From Sympetrum striolatum (taxonomy: Eukaryota > Arthropoda > Insecta > Odonata > Libellulidae): a stretch of DNA of 64,000 nt. Position 1 is the stretch's first letter; every line of letters begins with the position of its first letter. Under the pieces are notes generated by a model. The model worked only from the letters and a program-made list of their open reading frames with translations. It was not told where the DNA came from and did not search any database. Shown here piece by piece: positions 22,439 to 34,201 of the stretch. The position numbers and the translations under genes were made by a program. The stretch is taken from NCBI GenBank assembly GCA_947579665.1, contig OX388346.1, forward strand, positions 89,716,615 through 89,780,614. The letters are read 5' to 3'.

Positions 22439-25206
22439 CTTCGGAAATTATATATAAGGATTCCTCTCAAATACAGTTAAACAACTGTAGTCTTAGAATA
22501 TACGAACACGAAATATGTATATTCATATTTTTCTTTTCGTAGGATTATTGTGAGCCTATAACGATCCGTAGATGATTTTTTAAATCTTAATTCTCACAGA
22601 AAGGATTGCTTTTGTGATGTATGAAATTAGTAGAATTTTTATTTACTATTCCTTCCTTTGTATTCTATTGTGCTTACATTGTTTGGCAGCATCCTTAACC
22701 ACTCTTCAAGTTGTTAAAAATTAAGCGGTTCTCACCCAAGCAATTGAAATTGCACGTTGTCATTCGAACAGTCTTATCACCCACAATTAGCGTCAATAGG
22801 GAAGGGAAACGTTGTATTGCGTACTTCTTAAATCATAGTTGCATGAGAAACGAGCGGTTTTTCCTTCAGGCGTTCCTCGAAGCGGCGACCTTCTCCGGTG
22901 TCCCTCATTCCATAATTAATTTCCATAAGAACGCCGCTTTATTGAATGAGCGGGGATAAAAATAAATTACCTTGTATGTGTTTTGTATCTGACACGTGTA
23001 GGAAGGTTCTTACTCTCCGTTACCTGAAGTTTTCAATGCGTTGAACATTATTTTTATGCTAATGTATTCCATAAGTTATTGCTAGAGCGATTTAATACGT
23101 AACTAATGCGGAAGGCATAAGAGAAGGAATTTTTTGTAGTTGGTATGTATGATTTTATTTAATTATTGCTGCAGTTTATTTTTATTGATATTATTTTTCA
23201 TCTTTATATAATTTCAGTGTTAAAATTTTGATGATTTTGAAAATTTTTAGCGCGACCCCACTGTTTTATGGGTTTTGAAATTGGTACCTCTCCTAAATTA
23301 GTTTTCCGGAGAATTATATCTTTCCTCTTTTTGCTAAAAATTAGTTTCAATTAGATTATTTTTTACTCGATCTCAATAATTGAGAATAAAAGGGAAATGG
23401 AATTTGCCCTCTCCTTATTACTCTTTAACAGTACGATTTTCTCATTTGCATATTCAAAAGAAAATGCACAAGATTTCAGCCTAATAACGTATAGGAAAGA
23501 ATATAATCAACCACTGCAAAAAAAATTTTGTGGTTAACGGTAGAGATTCGAAGGAAATTTTCACTTAATCCCTCTGATCGCTCTTAATTTCATATAGCAA
23601 TGCTCTATATGTGCTCCCAAAATATTCTTTATATCGAGGAGTATTCTTCTTTTCAATATTTTCCTTTGGTAGAAATATAATTCAACCTGTAATTCTTTAA
23701 GAAAATACCTTATTTATGTCATTAAGGTGCTACCTATTGTTTCTACGACCATTTAAGTCTGGATTTGTACTAAGCTTAACAATATACCTTCTATGCTGCA
23801 TGTGCAATCCTAAATAAATACAGCTTATGATGTATCAATCGTCGATGAGTATTACTGTCCCTAAATATATAGTTATTAATGTCAGTTCTCACAAATAGAC
23901 ATCTTCATGGGAAAAGAAGCAATAAGTTTGTGAACCTGTAATAATCAAATCATAAATAGTATATATGTTGCAATCTTACGCTTCTTGCCTTCGATTATAT
24001 ATAACTGAAGCACGCACTCTCGCGACAATATATAGCATAGCATAGATCAAATAACATCTCACTGTTATACTTCTTCTGTTGTGGTAACCGCAATATATTG
24101 CCCAATTGTTCAGTGTACTATTTTTACTGTATATAAATACGCAACCGGAGAGCTTAAATGCCTTATAATTCACAACGGTATCGATTTGGTTTAAAAATAG
24201 CCGAGAGACATAAATTGAAGCGATATTTATCAATCATAACAGAGGTTATATCGAAAGTAACTCAATTAACAGGTCATTATAATCTTGATTATAAAGTATT
24301 TAATATTGATGTAATTCTTCCATTTGGATCAGAAATCCAGAATAGACTTCCTTGTCACTCGGATGTTGTGTTAAAGAATCCTCGTCGGACATCAATATTC
24401 TTTCTCTATTCTGCCTCGCCTTCTCGCCTCTTTCATAGTTCACATATGTTTTTTAGCACGTTTGAGAGACTGTTCTTTGGAGCCCTGCTTGACGTCCTTC
24501 CTCTGGTCAACGAGGGCTGCATTCGTATCTGGTGTTGACCTTAATTCGGCCGAAGACGCGTACGAGTCGTGTGTACACAATCTGAGAGAGATTGCGTGTC
24601 GAGCGAAGGGCGGCTTTGAATTGGGTGCAGAATGAAATGTGGCCGTCGACATTGAATGGCAAAGAGTCGAGTGTTCATAAGGACTGTTTATTTGAAGGGG
24701 TAAAGAGAGCTATGAATCGCGCAGTTGTCCCTTCCGGGGATATTTTTTGGATACGGTCTAGTATGGAATTTTCTAGTCAATCATAATCCGTGCCTACACC
24801 ATCATCAGGTAACCAAAAACAGAAACCATGGTCGTGTGAATAAATATAAATCTCTGTGAGCATTATATTTTAATTCCTTAGTGATTTTTAGGACGAAGTT
24901 CTACCAGATTTCACTTGAGACTTAATTATGCTGTGATCATCCATCACGGAAAAGGAAACTATTATCGATTTTTTCTTTGCGTATTTTTTTCTCTCATAGA
25001 AACAGCAAGAATATCGGATTCGGAGAATGATTGTCATCATCAGGAAATTTAAAAAAATGTATTTGGGAGATTTTGTCATGGTCCATGGAAGTAACGTTGC
25101 GTAGCGAGTTTTTCAGTCCAGTAGCGAGTTTTTTGGTGATTTTTTCGGTCAACGAAGATATTTCGGAGTAGTTTTAAAATGGTTAGCAAGTCAAATTGTG
25201 GTTACT
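22439..25206. other. AT-rich DNA, nothing recognised
   Basis: No gene supported. A 126-codon plus-strand frame (24158-24538) shows no known motif. A slightly GC-richer part at 24480-24720 has nothing I recognise. Confidence 0.45.
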
Positions 25207-25265
25207 TAAACCATCGTAATCAAACACTTAGTAACTTCCACTAAGTGTTTGGTTACGATGGTTTA
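25207..25265. repeat. Near-perfect 26-bp-arm hairpin
   Basis: Arms 25207-25232 and 25240-25265 are complementary at 25 of 26 positions, with a 7-nt loop (aacttcc). The flanks do not extend the pairing. It could be a tiny fold-back element or the core of a larger one; the loop is short for a typical animal microRNA precursor. Confidence 0.75.
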
Positions 25266-25381
25266 TACTGAATTCCACCAAGTGAGGATTGAACATATTA
25301 ATTATATTGTGGTTACTTATCTACGTTTGCGAGCAAATAAGATACAGAAATGATCGAAAGAAGATTGCAGTGCAATAATAG

Positions 25382-25412
25382 CAAAATTACCTCTACTGAT
25401 GAGGTAATTTTG
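25382..25412. repeat. Perfect 12-bp-stem hairpin
   Basis: CAAAATTACCTC (25382-25393) pairs perfectly with GAGGTAATTTTG (25401-25412) across a 7-nt loop. It sits directly beside the tRNA-derived remnant at 25418-25497. Confidence 0.65.
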
Positions 25413-25417
25413 TACTT

Positions 25418-25497
25418 AAGGGACCTCACAGGTTATTGAACCTAGGACCACTTTCACCAAAGACGAAGGCGCTACCCCCTTGAGTATACGGGACCTT
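25418..25497 (-). mobile_element. tRNA-derived SINE remnant
   Basis: On the minus strand an A-box-like segment (GGGGGTAGCGCCTTCG, about 25463-25478) is followed by a degenerate B box (AGGTTCAATAACC, about 25432-25444). The outer parts (GGGACCTC and GGGACC near both ends) are inverted relative to each other, like a decayed acceptor stem. A one-base insertion in the B box and missing pairings rule out a functional tRNA. No body or tail is evident. Confidence 0.45.
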
Positions 25498-26851
25498 AAC
25501 GGTAATTGGAACGATTCTTTCTTACCAAAGAAATCGGCAGTATTTTCGTCTCTTTTAGGATTTAAGAACGTAAGAAAAAAATAACTTTTCAGCACTATTT
25601 ACTCAGCTTACACATTATACTCAGTCTGTTGAGGCATGAATATATATAGTCCAATCTTTATTTAATCGTTTCTCCTTGAGCGTAGTAATTTTGTCTTGTT
25701 AAAAGTTAAAAAGGTATTGAGTGGAAAGAAGTAGTTAAGCCTCTTATTTCTGAGCCATTTTAATTCCCTCTTGAAATCTCAATATCATTGCATCATATGT
25801 AAGTGGCATCATTTATAAATGGTAAAGGATATTACAAATTGCAAATGATGCGTGAAATTACTGAATTTAAAATCGCTAGAATATTAGAAGATAGGGAACC
25901 ATGAGTCTTAGACCATAAACAATTATTTTCAACGTGTTTCTCGAGTGAGTAAGATGTAATAAAACGTTTTACGTGTTAAAAGCTGTATCTTGAATCGCTA
26001 AAAGTGATTGCTTTCCTTCATAATCTCTATGTATCGTTCTGATTTTCTAATCTTGAAAAGCGAGACACCGCAATATTATACACCCCATCCAAACACATTC
26101 AGATTAAGGTCGATTTTTATTCGAGATAATTGATTTAAGCGTGACTAAGGGCGAACGACCACGCTAGTAAATCTCCGGAAGCGGAGGAGCTAACCTTCAA
26201 ATCTCGGAAAAACAGTTTTTGCGGTCACCTACACAAAAAATAGATCATGTGAAGTACAATCGGGAGTTAATAATAGGAGCGAATGCAGGAGAAAAAATTA
26301 ATGGAATTAAGGCAGCGCAGAAAGAGCGGTTTCGTCCGATTTCGAGAGGCAATGGACTCCCAGAGGAAGTCTTAGAACGCTTTGGATGTAACAGAAGTAG
26401 GTAGCGAAAAGGGATTTCGTATTGCGTAAACGGAGGGGGAGTGGTCGTGCGAAAAAAAAGGCTTCGACTCAAAGGGCATTCGGAAAGGACGAACCAGAAC
26501 CTACCTTAAGGTAGGAAACGTGAATCAAAGGAATTAAGTAAGGGAAAAACTAAGACTCTTGTATTTTAATGGCCCATTTTTCGCTCATAGAAGCTTAGTA
26601 TATGTTCTGTAAATGGAGTTTATTGAATGAGCAGTTTCAGTTAAAAACACTGTTAAAGTATTGATGTTTTTTTTGGATGGAGGAATTATAAATAATTACT
26701 TATCCATAGGGTATCTGAAACTGTTATTTTAACAACTAGCAAAGAGTTGATGTCAAGTTTTTTCTATTTGCATTCGTAGCTTCCTAAGTGTGGCAGAGGA
26801 TGGTGAATCATGTATTAAATTTAAAAATTTAGTAAATCTGTAACTTTTTCA
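25498..26851. other. AT-rich DNA, nothing recognised
   Basis: No gene supported. Overlapping frames on both strands at 26219-26472 are chance-like. Confidence 0.45.
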
Positions 26852-27355
26852 ATACATTTACATTTAAACCCTGCAATCCGCCAGTGGCGCGTGGCAGGGG
26901 GTGTAAGACGCCGAAATACCTATCTAATCTGGAGAGATATTAGCTTCTCTAATACTTCGCGGAAAAAATGACCAAAAGTAGCTATCTGTCGTGGCAACTA
27001 CTTCCCTGTATCGCTTTTTTGTTTTCTCTCGAAGGTCGCGTACGATTATAACTGGGATGACAATATCAGTTATCTCCTCCCTGAAATCGGTGGCGATAAA
27101 TTGAATCAAAAAGCTTCCGCCGATATTCAAGTCTTCCATCACTAAGAGAGTTCCAACCTAGGGATTCTATCATAGCCGAAACACTGCTGTGGAATCTGAA
27201 ATCTCCCTTGACGAACCTTGCTGCTCTACGTTGAACCATCTCGAGATCGGAAATAATCCTACTTCGTAAGAATCCCAGATTGCACAACAATGCTCAAGTA
27301 GTGGTCGAATTAGGGAAAAGTACGCATTAACCTGCTTTAAGTCGTTGCGAAGTTA
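26852..27355 (-). mobile_element. LINE 3' end, family L3 (CR1/Jockey-type)
   Basis: Minus-strand copy of a LINE truncated at its 5' end, with the end of the polyprotein (26922-27331), then a short 3' untranslated part and a tail of TGTAAATGTA-type repeats (26852-26869). Just before the tail lies a block (CACCCCCTGCCACGCGCC, then GGCGGATTGCAGGGT on the minus strand) that recurs on the plus strand at 45869-45898 and 54311-54341. This shared 3' block can fold into a stem-loop, CCCTGC with GCAGGG around an inner GCC/GGC stem. Confidence 0.75.
26922..27331 (-). pseudogene. LINE reverse transcriptase C-terminal region, broken
   Basis: Three minus-strand frames in succession carry recognisable pieces: AYFSLIRPLLEHCCAIWD (27325 down to 27272), then LEMVQRRAARFVKGDF with a following L-G-W-N-S-L block (within 27066-27290), then SFFPRSIRE near the end (within 26924-27142). 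These are consecutive conserved blocks of the region after the reverse transcriptase palm in CR1/Jockey-type LINEs. At least two frameshifts separate them, so the copy is dead. The fragment at 54001-54351 covers the same last two blocks. Confidence 0.8.
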
Positions 27356-29518
27356 ACATGTATTTTCTAAATTATTAGCTGCGAAATTTTAATATAAATT
27401 TTTAATAAAGAAGTATTTTTACTCCTATTGACGTATTCATCGTAATTTTATTGTCTAAGGTTTTCCTCAACATGTTGTGTACTTGTTGCCTTGAATTGTT
27501 TTTCTATGTTCTATTTATCATTATCTTCTCCTGTCATACGCCTAAAAATTAGCTATAGATCTTTATTCCATTGTGCAGTCTTTCATTTCAATGTTCCATC
27601 TCGACGACCGTATGAAATTTTACTTAATAACGCAAGTACCTTCTCATTTAAGAATACTGATATTAACTTAATTCAATAGTAAGGGTCTCGTGTATTATTT
27701 ACATCATATTCGCCTATCCTACGTACTTACATATCTTTATAAGTATCACGTTGAATGTAAAAATTCCCCAATGCATACATAAATGAGTGATCCAAAAATA
27801 GGGTGGACGTATTGCGTGGTTGCCTAGTTCACCATTTTAATTTACTGGAATGAAAACTGTGATGAAAATCATATTTATTTTTGAGAATAGCTATCATCTG
27901 CTTCGTCGGGGAGAGGTAGCGAATCTACGACACGTGTCACCGAAGCAGCACGCTGAAGATCTATATTTGGCACGCGGCACCGTGTTGACACTGTCCACGC
28001 AATTTGTTAGGCAATGAAATATTTACGCTCCGAAGCGTATACATTTGTATCCCGCAGGTCGATAAAGTCATGTCATTAATGGAGCTAATCATCATCGTCG
28101 ACGAAATGCATTGACCGATGTCTCGTTATTGTTAGCCTCTGAAGAATTACTCGATAGGTTAGCCCTCGCTTACGTGCTCCTATTTGCATTGGGAAATGGA
28201 AAATTGCTTGTTGGAATTGTAGAACATCCTGTTTTATTCGCTTAACAAGATAAATAATAATTACTGAAATTTGGACATGCAGTTTTTAACTGTTATCTGT
28301 ATCATCCATTGAAATATTTACTGTCGACATTTTTTATACCTTATTTAATGTACTAGTTTACTCTATTTTAAGAATAATTTATGGTACAGTGTCAAGTTTT
28401 TCTCTAAAAATATGAATGGAAAAGTGACACAATCTTCAAAGTTTTCAACATGGAGTAGAATTTCGCTTTCAGAATTGGTCGTCAGAGGACTTCTGCTTAG
28501 TGCGATTTAGGATGTTATCTGGAAATTCTCGATTTTTTAAGTTTCGTCATTTCGCAGAATCCAAAGTAGGGGAAATCCCTTATATTCAATAAGCTTCCTT
28601 CTTTTGATGTTTCACATTCGCAAGAGAGTATTGAGTACATTACATTTACTCAGTTTCGCGGAATTTTGTCTTTGCTGTATCGTTGAATTTGCCGCTGATT
28701 TTTCTCACGTGGCTTTGGTATAGCGATAATACGTTATGGCAAAATTACGTTGGATATGGGTAAGTTTCCGTATAAAGTGGTTATCATGGCCTTCAGATCA
28801 TCGCACCCTTGGGCATTCAAAATCTGTTCTTCCATTGCTTTTTTAATCATTTTTTTCTCAGCGATGAATGAAAATTGGTGTTCTTTCGCTCTAAAGATAC
28901 TTTTTCAATTTATTTCATAGTAGATTCCGTTTAGGAAGTACTGAAATCAGAATGAAAGATCTTATTATCATTTTTTAAATGCAATTATATATTTTAAAAT
29001 ATTTAGTATCGTTGCTTCTGATTTAGCTGTATTTTTCTAGTGCTTTTCCTATTCCTACACATCCTGCAACATACATATTTTGTATATTCATTTCATTCGT
29101 ATCCTTAGGATGTGTGGTATGGGATGAAATGGTATCTCAATTTCTCTAATCTCTTACTTTCGTAGAGAGATGGATATTTGAAGCAGTTACTTCTAGCATC
29201 TATGTACTGTTTATTTCTGGCAGTATCTGAACTCTCTATTCAACTGGGTGGAAGTGTAATTCACAGACATCCACGCCACCGAACCACAACTTCCACGAAC
29301 GCTTTATCTCTAAAATTTTCAGCAAGTTTGAGGAAATATAAAATCTCTTTCCTTCAAACGATTCCAATCCTGTGTCAAGGAGTTTCTCAGGAAAGCTTAT
29401 CGATATGTCATCGAAACCGAAACAGACAGATTTACGTTGAATCTTTTCTTATTCACGAATACAAAGGTTGTCTGCAAGACACCATATCTAGCCATCATAC
29501 TCTAGTCTCAATATCGTA
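27356..29518. other. AT-rich DNA; a compositionally distinct part at 27900-28220
   Basis: No gene supported. Positions 27900-28220 are more GC-balanced than the flanks and contain no long frame; words such as GTCATTAATGGAGCTAATC (homeodomain-like cores) lie there. This could be regulatory DNA, but I have only composition to go on. An unrecognised 113-codon plus frame lies at 29178-29519. Confidence 0.35.
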
Positions 29519-29630
29519 GTACCGTATTTTCCCGTCGATAACGCGCGCCTTATGTAAAACTTCCGTCTTTAAATACTCGTGAAATTTGTGTAGATAACGC
29601 GCACTTAGTAAATGCCGCGCATTTTGTAAC
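29519..29630. mobile_element. Possible DNA-transposon terminus
   Basis: The segment begins TACCGTATTTTCCCGTCGAT and continues with GATAACGCGC, which is repeated 60 bp later (TAGATAACGCGCACTTAG, 29590-29607) and echoed again (AATGCCGCGCATTTTG). A T-A-C-C-G-T-A-T-T-T-T-C-C start followed by repeated 'AACGCGC'-like words is a pattern I recall from interspersed repeats in various animal genomes, thought to be DNA transposons. The opposite end was not found in this window. Confidence 0.35.
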
Positions 29631-30889
29631 GTATACACTCACGTATTTGTGAATATTTATTTTATGGATTCCATTTCTTTATTAGGACAAGACGGGGTTC
29701 TGACAAATTACCATGTACTACGATTCGGCGACATGGCGCTATCCTCGAAGTAATATTGCGGGGTTCCTAGTTCGACAAGAATTGTTAAATAATTATTCTC
29801 GAGGTCTATGACAGTCTCACTATGTAATAATAAGTATCATCTTTAATGTAAACTTCCTTAGTCTATTTCTTTCACAGATTTAAATTCGAAACAATTGAGT
29901 CAACAATTACAAATATGTCGGTCCTTTTTCATTAAAAATTGCAGGAATTCCGATCAAACAAACAAAATATTCATACAATTCATATGATGTGGTAATAACC
30001 TTTATCTTGGGCGATGTCAGTAATTGTTAAATCCCAGCTCATGCTTTTCCCTTAAGAATACACGGGAAACTACTATATGGCGAAAAAGAGATATTTGAAT
30101 TGTTTTTAACCCTCCGCTGGATGCCGCATACCGGAATTGTTTTCAGTACAATTAACGGAAGATATGATACATTTTAAGCTGCAATTATTAATTGAATGGA
30201 ACAAACTATCGTAGTAAAAGGTCGATTTTTATTTTTACGTTCGTATAGAATACGTGGAATTGTAATGAAAACACTTCGCACCCCTGAGAAAGCATCTGGC
30301 ACCCCAAGGACTCGGGACCTCCCCTAGTTAAGACCTCCTGGCATAGGCTCCCAAGTCCGTCCTTTTTGTAAAACAAGTAACGCATCAGAAAAGCGGTGGT
30401 GCGTGAAATATTTCTGCGTGCATTACGAAACGTCCAGCGGAGCGTGACATCCGAAGATAAGAGCTAAGTGCGACGCAACATCTCGCATCGATCGATAGGG
30501 AATGGAGAAAAATTGACGGAGATGTGTCCCTTCTTAGGAGTCCTCCGTATAAGGACGTGGATGCTTAGAAGGGAAAAATGAAGCTCGTTGCGCGGCAACA
30601 GGGCTGCGTGGGTGTCGAGTGTGCGAATCTGCCGCGTATCGGGGAATGCGTTCCAGTAGTCCCTCTCACCTCTCGCTGTGTTGCTCCTTCTTGGCTGTTG
30701 ATGGCCTTTGTCGCGGCCTTCGGTGCCTACGACTCTTATTGCCTTTTATGGCTGGTGCGCAGGGCATGACCGCGTAGAGTAATGGCTATCAACGCCAAAG
30801 TACATACATAAAAGAGGGGTTGAGGCAGATTGCGCATTCATGCCAAAGGGAAAATCAATCTGCCGTGTAAGGGAATGGTCTTCGCATTC
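29631..30889. other. No recognised feature; GC-richer 30280-30780
   Basis: The part around 30410-30780 is CpG-richer (for example 30570-30770) with a 63-codon frame of no known kind. The rest is AT-rich without recognisable content. Confidence 0.4.
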
Positions 30890-31470
30890 TCGTGTTTTTA
30901 ATAGGGCTTATAATTGAATAGAATGAAGTCCCTTACATAACGCTAAGTATAACCAAATTATTTCGTACTAATTTATTTCGTCCTGGGGATGAAATATCTA
31001 CTGAGATGAAGCAGTAAATGATGTAGTATGTTAATGGATGGATGGTTATGGTTTGAATTTGTATCTTGGACAGCGACGCTTGTTTTTAATTTGGCTTATA
31101 ATTGATTAAAATAAGGTACTTTCACTCTACAAATATTACCCAATTTTATCTAGAAATCATATTTAATCATTTGCTGGCGATAAAATACTTTTTGGGGTGT
31201 AGTAGTCAATAATCTAGTTGTATACATTAATTGGTGGTTGCTTAAGGTTTCAAATTCATCTTGAACAGCGGTGGTGAGTTTTAAATTTGGCTTAAAATCG
31301 GGTAGAATGCGGTATTTCTCATAAAACCAACGAATACCATATTATGTCGTTCTCATTTATTTTGTTTCGTCAATAATACGCTTTCTGAAAATTTGTAGTA
31401 AATCCAGTAGTATTTATTGAATATTTATCAATTTCGGGATTGGAATTTATCAGGCACAACGATTCTTGAT
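30890..31470. repeat. Diverged tandem array, period about 190 bp, three units
   Basis: The anchor TTTTTAATAGGGCTTATAAT at 30895, TTTTTAATTTGGCTTATAAT at 31083 and TTTTAAATTTGGCTTAAAAT at 31279 gives spacings of 188 and 196. The sequence after each anchor (a GAATGxxGT..TT block, an ACCAAATT..T block, a GATGAAATA/GATAAAATA block) aligns across the units, and the GGTTTGAATTTGTATCTTGG segment before the second anchor matches the one before the third. Similarity is moderate, so the duplications are old. No coding content. Confidence 0.6.
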
Positions 31471-34104
31471 CCTTGATGAATGAAATCAAAGAGGTAGAAA
31501 ACTTTCTCAATTTCCCTGTGATATTTTTTATAAATAGCGTGGTCGACCGAATCTAGTGAACCATTTTCAAAACCAAGAAGAACTAATAAGGGAAGCTTAT
31601 ATACAAGGAATGTCTGATGCCTAGTTCAGCCAAACCCGTCCACCGCGTACGCAATTTGTGTACCTCTCTGATTTTATGATTATTGATTACAGTTTTTTTA
31701 TTTTCTTTTTCGGATTGTATCCCCTGAAACTTTTGATAGACTCCTTTATGGTAAACTATCTCTCGAGGTAATCGTAATTCTTTTACTGGTGATTGTTCGT
31801 TCATTTTGAAAATGTATGCTCTTAACTTTTGTAATTGAAAGTATTAGCTTGTAGAATCGATAAAAACAGTAGTCCGATGGCAACAGTATTACATTACTAT
31901 TTATTTAATTAATTTCCACACCATACACTGATACAATACTGATTACAATCCTCTAGCGTTATTGGCTATTGCAAGATTTGCATCATCTAGCCACTACAAT
32001 ACAATTATCTCAAATCTACAATAATAAAATTCAACATTACGATACAACAATTACTTAGCTTTTACAATTCAATATTTCATTACAGTTATTTCCCTTTTGC
32101 ATTTTCACCTAACAACTAAGTAACTATATAAAATTTAATTATATGCATTTTAGCAGTTATTTGTTTTCTTTGAGCATGAAATATGCCAATGCCATTGATT
32201 TAGGTCGCTGATAGAGCTATAAAATTTCTCATTTATATTTCACATTTAAATCGGGGTGGCAGTCGTTAATGCCCACCGCAACTTTAATGTTCTGGTTTAT
32301 GTCAGCTCCAAGACTAGTTCTTTGATTTTTATCTCCTGATTTATTCGCCTCAGCATCCATTTTCATCGGGTTCTAAAAACGGTTCGTTCCCCATGACCCG
32401 TGACGTCGGCCCAAATGCTGTAGCGGCTTGCTCAAGTTAGAGGTTAGGTATTTGGACTAGATAGTGTATCGAAATAAATACAAATAGAAGTGATTTGCCA
32501 AAACGAACTGTGTTCACAATAGTGTCGATTTGTTTTAAGTTCACAGAACTCCCCTTTTTAAGAGACCAGGAATTCTAGTTACAAAATAATGTTCGTGTAA
32601 GATATTATGGCATATAGATGCGCAGTATTGTTAGGAGATACTGATTTTATAAGGAAATTGGTCCTCGGAAGAAAATGGGAGATTACCGTGCGAAAGTAAT
32701 CCTAATCCCTGCCAGTAACTGCTTTTGATTGTGTTCTATAGAACTATTTTACTAATCAAGTTCTACAAACTTTAGTGGCACCTGTAATATTAATGATACT
32801 TCCACTATCATCTTAATGATTATTTTTATATCTTAAGGATTACTTTTTTTTGCGTTACGTCATTCGAATCTCTGATATTGATTCAAAATTTGTCTACGTA
32901 GTATATATTTTCCTCGCCTAAGTGCTTTTCTTTTCTTTTACAAATTTAATTTATTTTAAAAATAACTGCTTTATTAAAAATTTGAACTTCTTGATATCAG
33001 TACATTCTGAAAAATGCCATTCCTTTTCTCAGTGGGTCTTTTTCTACGGTCTTAATGCTATATTCATAGTCAATTTATTTTCTCTTACTCTTCTTGGTGT
33101 ATTTAATTTTTGCAGTGTTGCTGAATAATTTAAGAAGACTGGTTTTTCTATAATGAGGGAATGAATTATCTAACGCTAGACGCTGGTTAAAGACGCTAAT
33201 TTTCTAGCATAAGGAAAAGAATACTTGATACTGTCGATGGTAGATATATTTTTTTCGTTATTGGTGGTATTCCACGACAACAGAGATTGGAATGACAATG
33301 TTATTAATTATAAACCATGGTCGTCCTTTGTTGTATAGGAATCAGTAGACAATCCCGAATTTGTCCGTAGTATAACGTGTTTAGCCGAGCCCTTTCATTT
33401 TTTTCATATGATTCCGAATTTTATTTGGGGACATTAACTGTAGTCTCATGCAAGAGAGAGTATGGATCGAGGAAGAAGTCGGCGGAATGTTTTGAATAAT
33501 TTATATTAACGGATTTCCGATCGGGCGATTTCCATATCGTATTCTTTTTCCATCCTCCTTGTTTCTCTCCTTTTCGATTCCATCCTTTACCTGCTTCGCC
33601 GTTTGTCAAGACGAAGATGCAAGGTCACTCCGAGCTGTCCCCTTATCTCCCGCGCCATTTATAAGTTCAGAGTCGAGTGTTTGGGATGATTGTCCTCTCC
33701 CCCGCTAACCCTTTCGAGTGCATTTCCACCCAAAGCGATGTCATTTTGCAAACAGAAACTCGGAGATTTCGGGGTGACTAATCAAAGCAATGACGTACTC
33801 GCGGTTTAGATACGAGTGAGTGCGTTTGCTCTTTCGTTTGTTCGGGTCATTCTACGCCGCAGTGTCTTGCAAATAGTGACGCACTGGCGAAACGTATATT
33901 CGACGCTCGTTGAAGGTTAAGTTGTAGCGAAGATGGTGATAGTAGTAGAGGTTGTAGATAGAGCCGTTGATTAAGTTGTGGTAACATAACCCTATAGGGA
34001 TCGAAATATCTAGTGACCTCGGTGGTTGAGTATAGGATACAGGTATCGGTGATTAAATCTTTAAGGAAGGCAAAAGTAAGTAAGAGTCGAGAGAGAGTCA
34101 AGGA

Positions 34105-34106
<2 letters not shown>
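31471..34106. other. AT-rich DNA, nothing recognised
   Basis: No gene supported. Positions 31890-32110 are low-complexity with repeated TACAAT/ATACAAT words and might be the 3' untranslated part of a decayed minus-strand LINE, but no protein motif is visible. Confidence 0.4.

Positions 34107-34198
<92 letters not shown>
34107..34198. repeat. (AT)46 dinucleotide microsatellite
   Basis: Forty-six uninterrupted AT units. The purity implies a young or highly mutable locus; the true length may differ because such tracts are prone to assembly error. Confidence 0.98.

Positions 34199-34201
<3 letters not shown>

Noticed and set aside
31890..32110. LINE 3' untranslated region
   Set aside because: Low-complexity TACAAT words only; no protein remnant or shared tail to support it.
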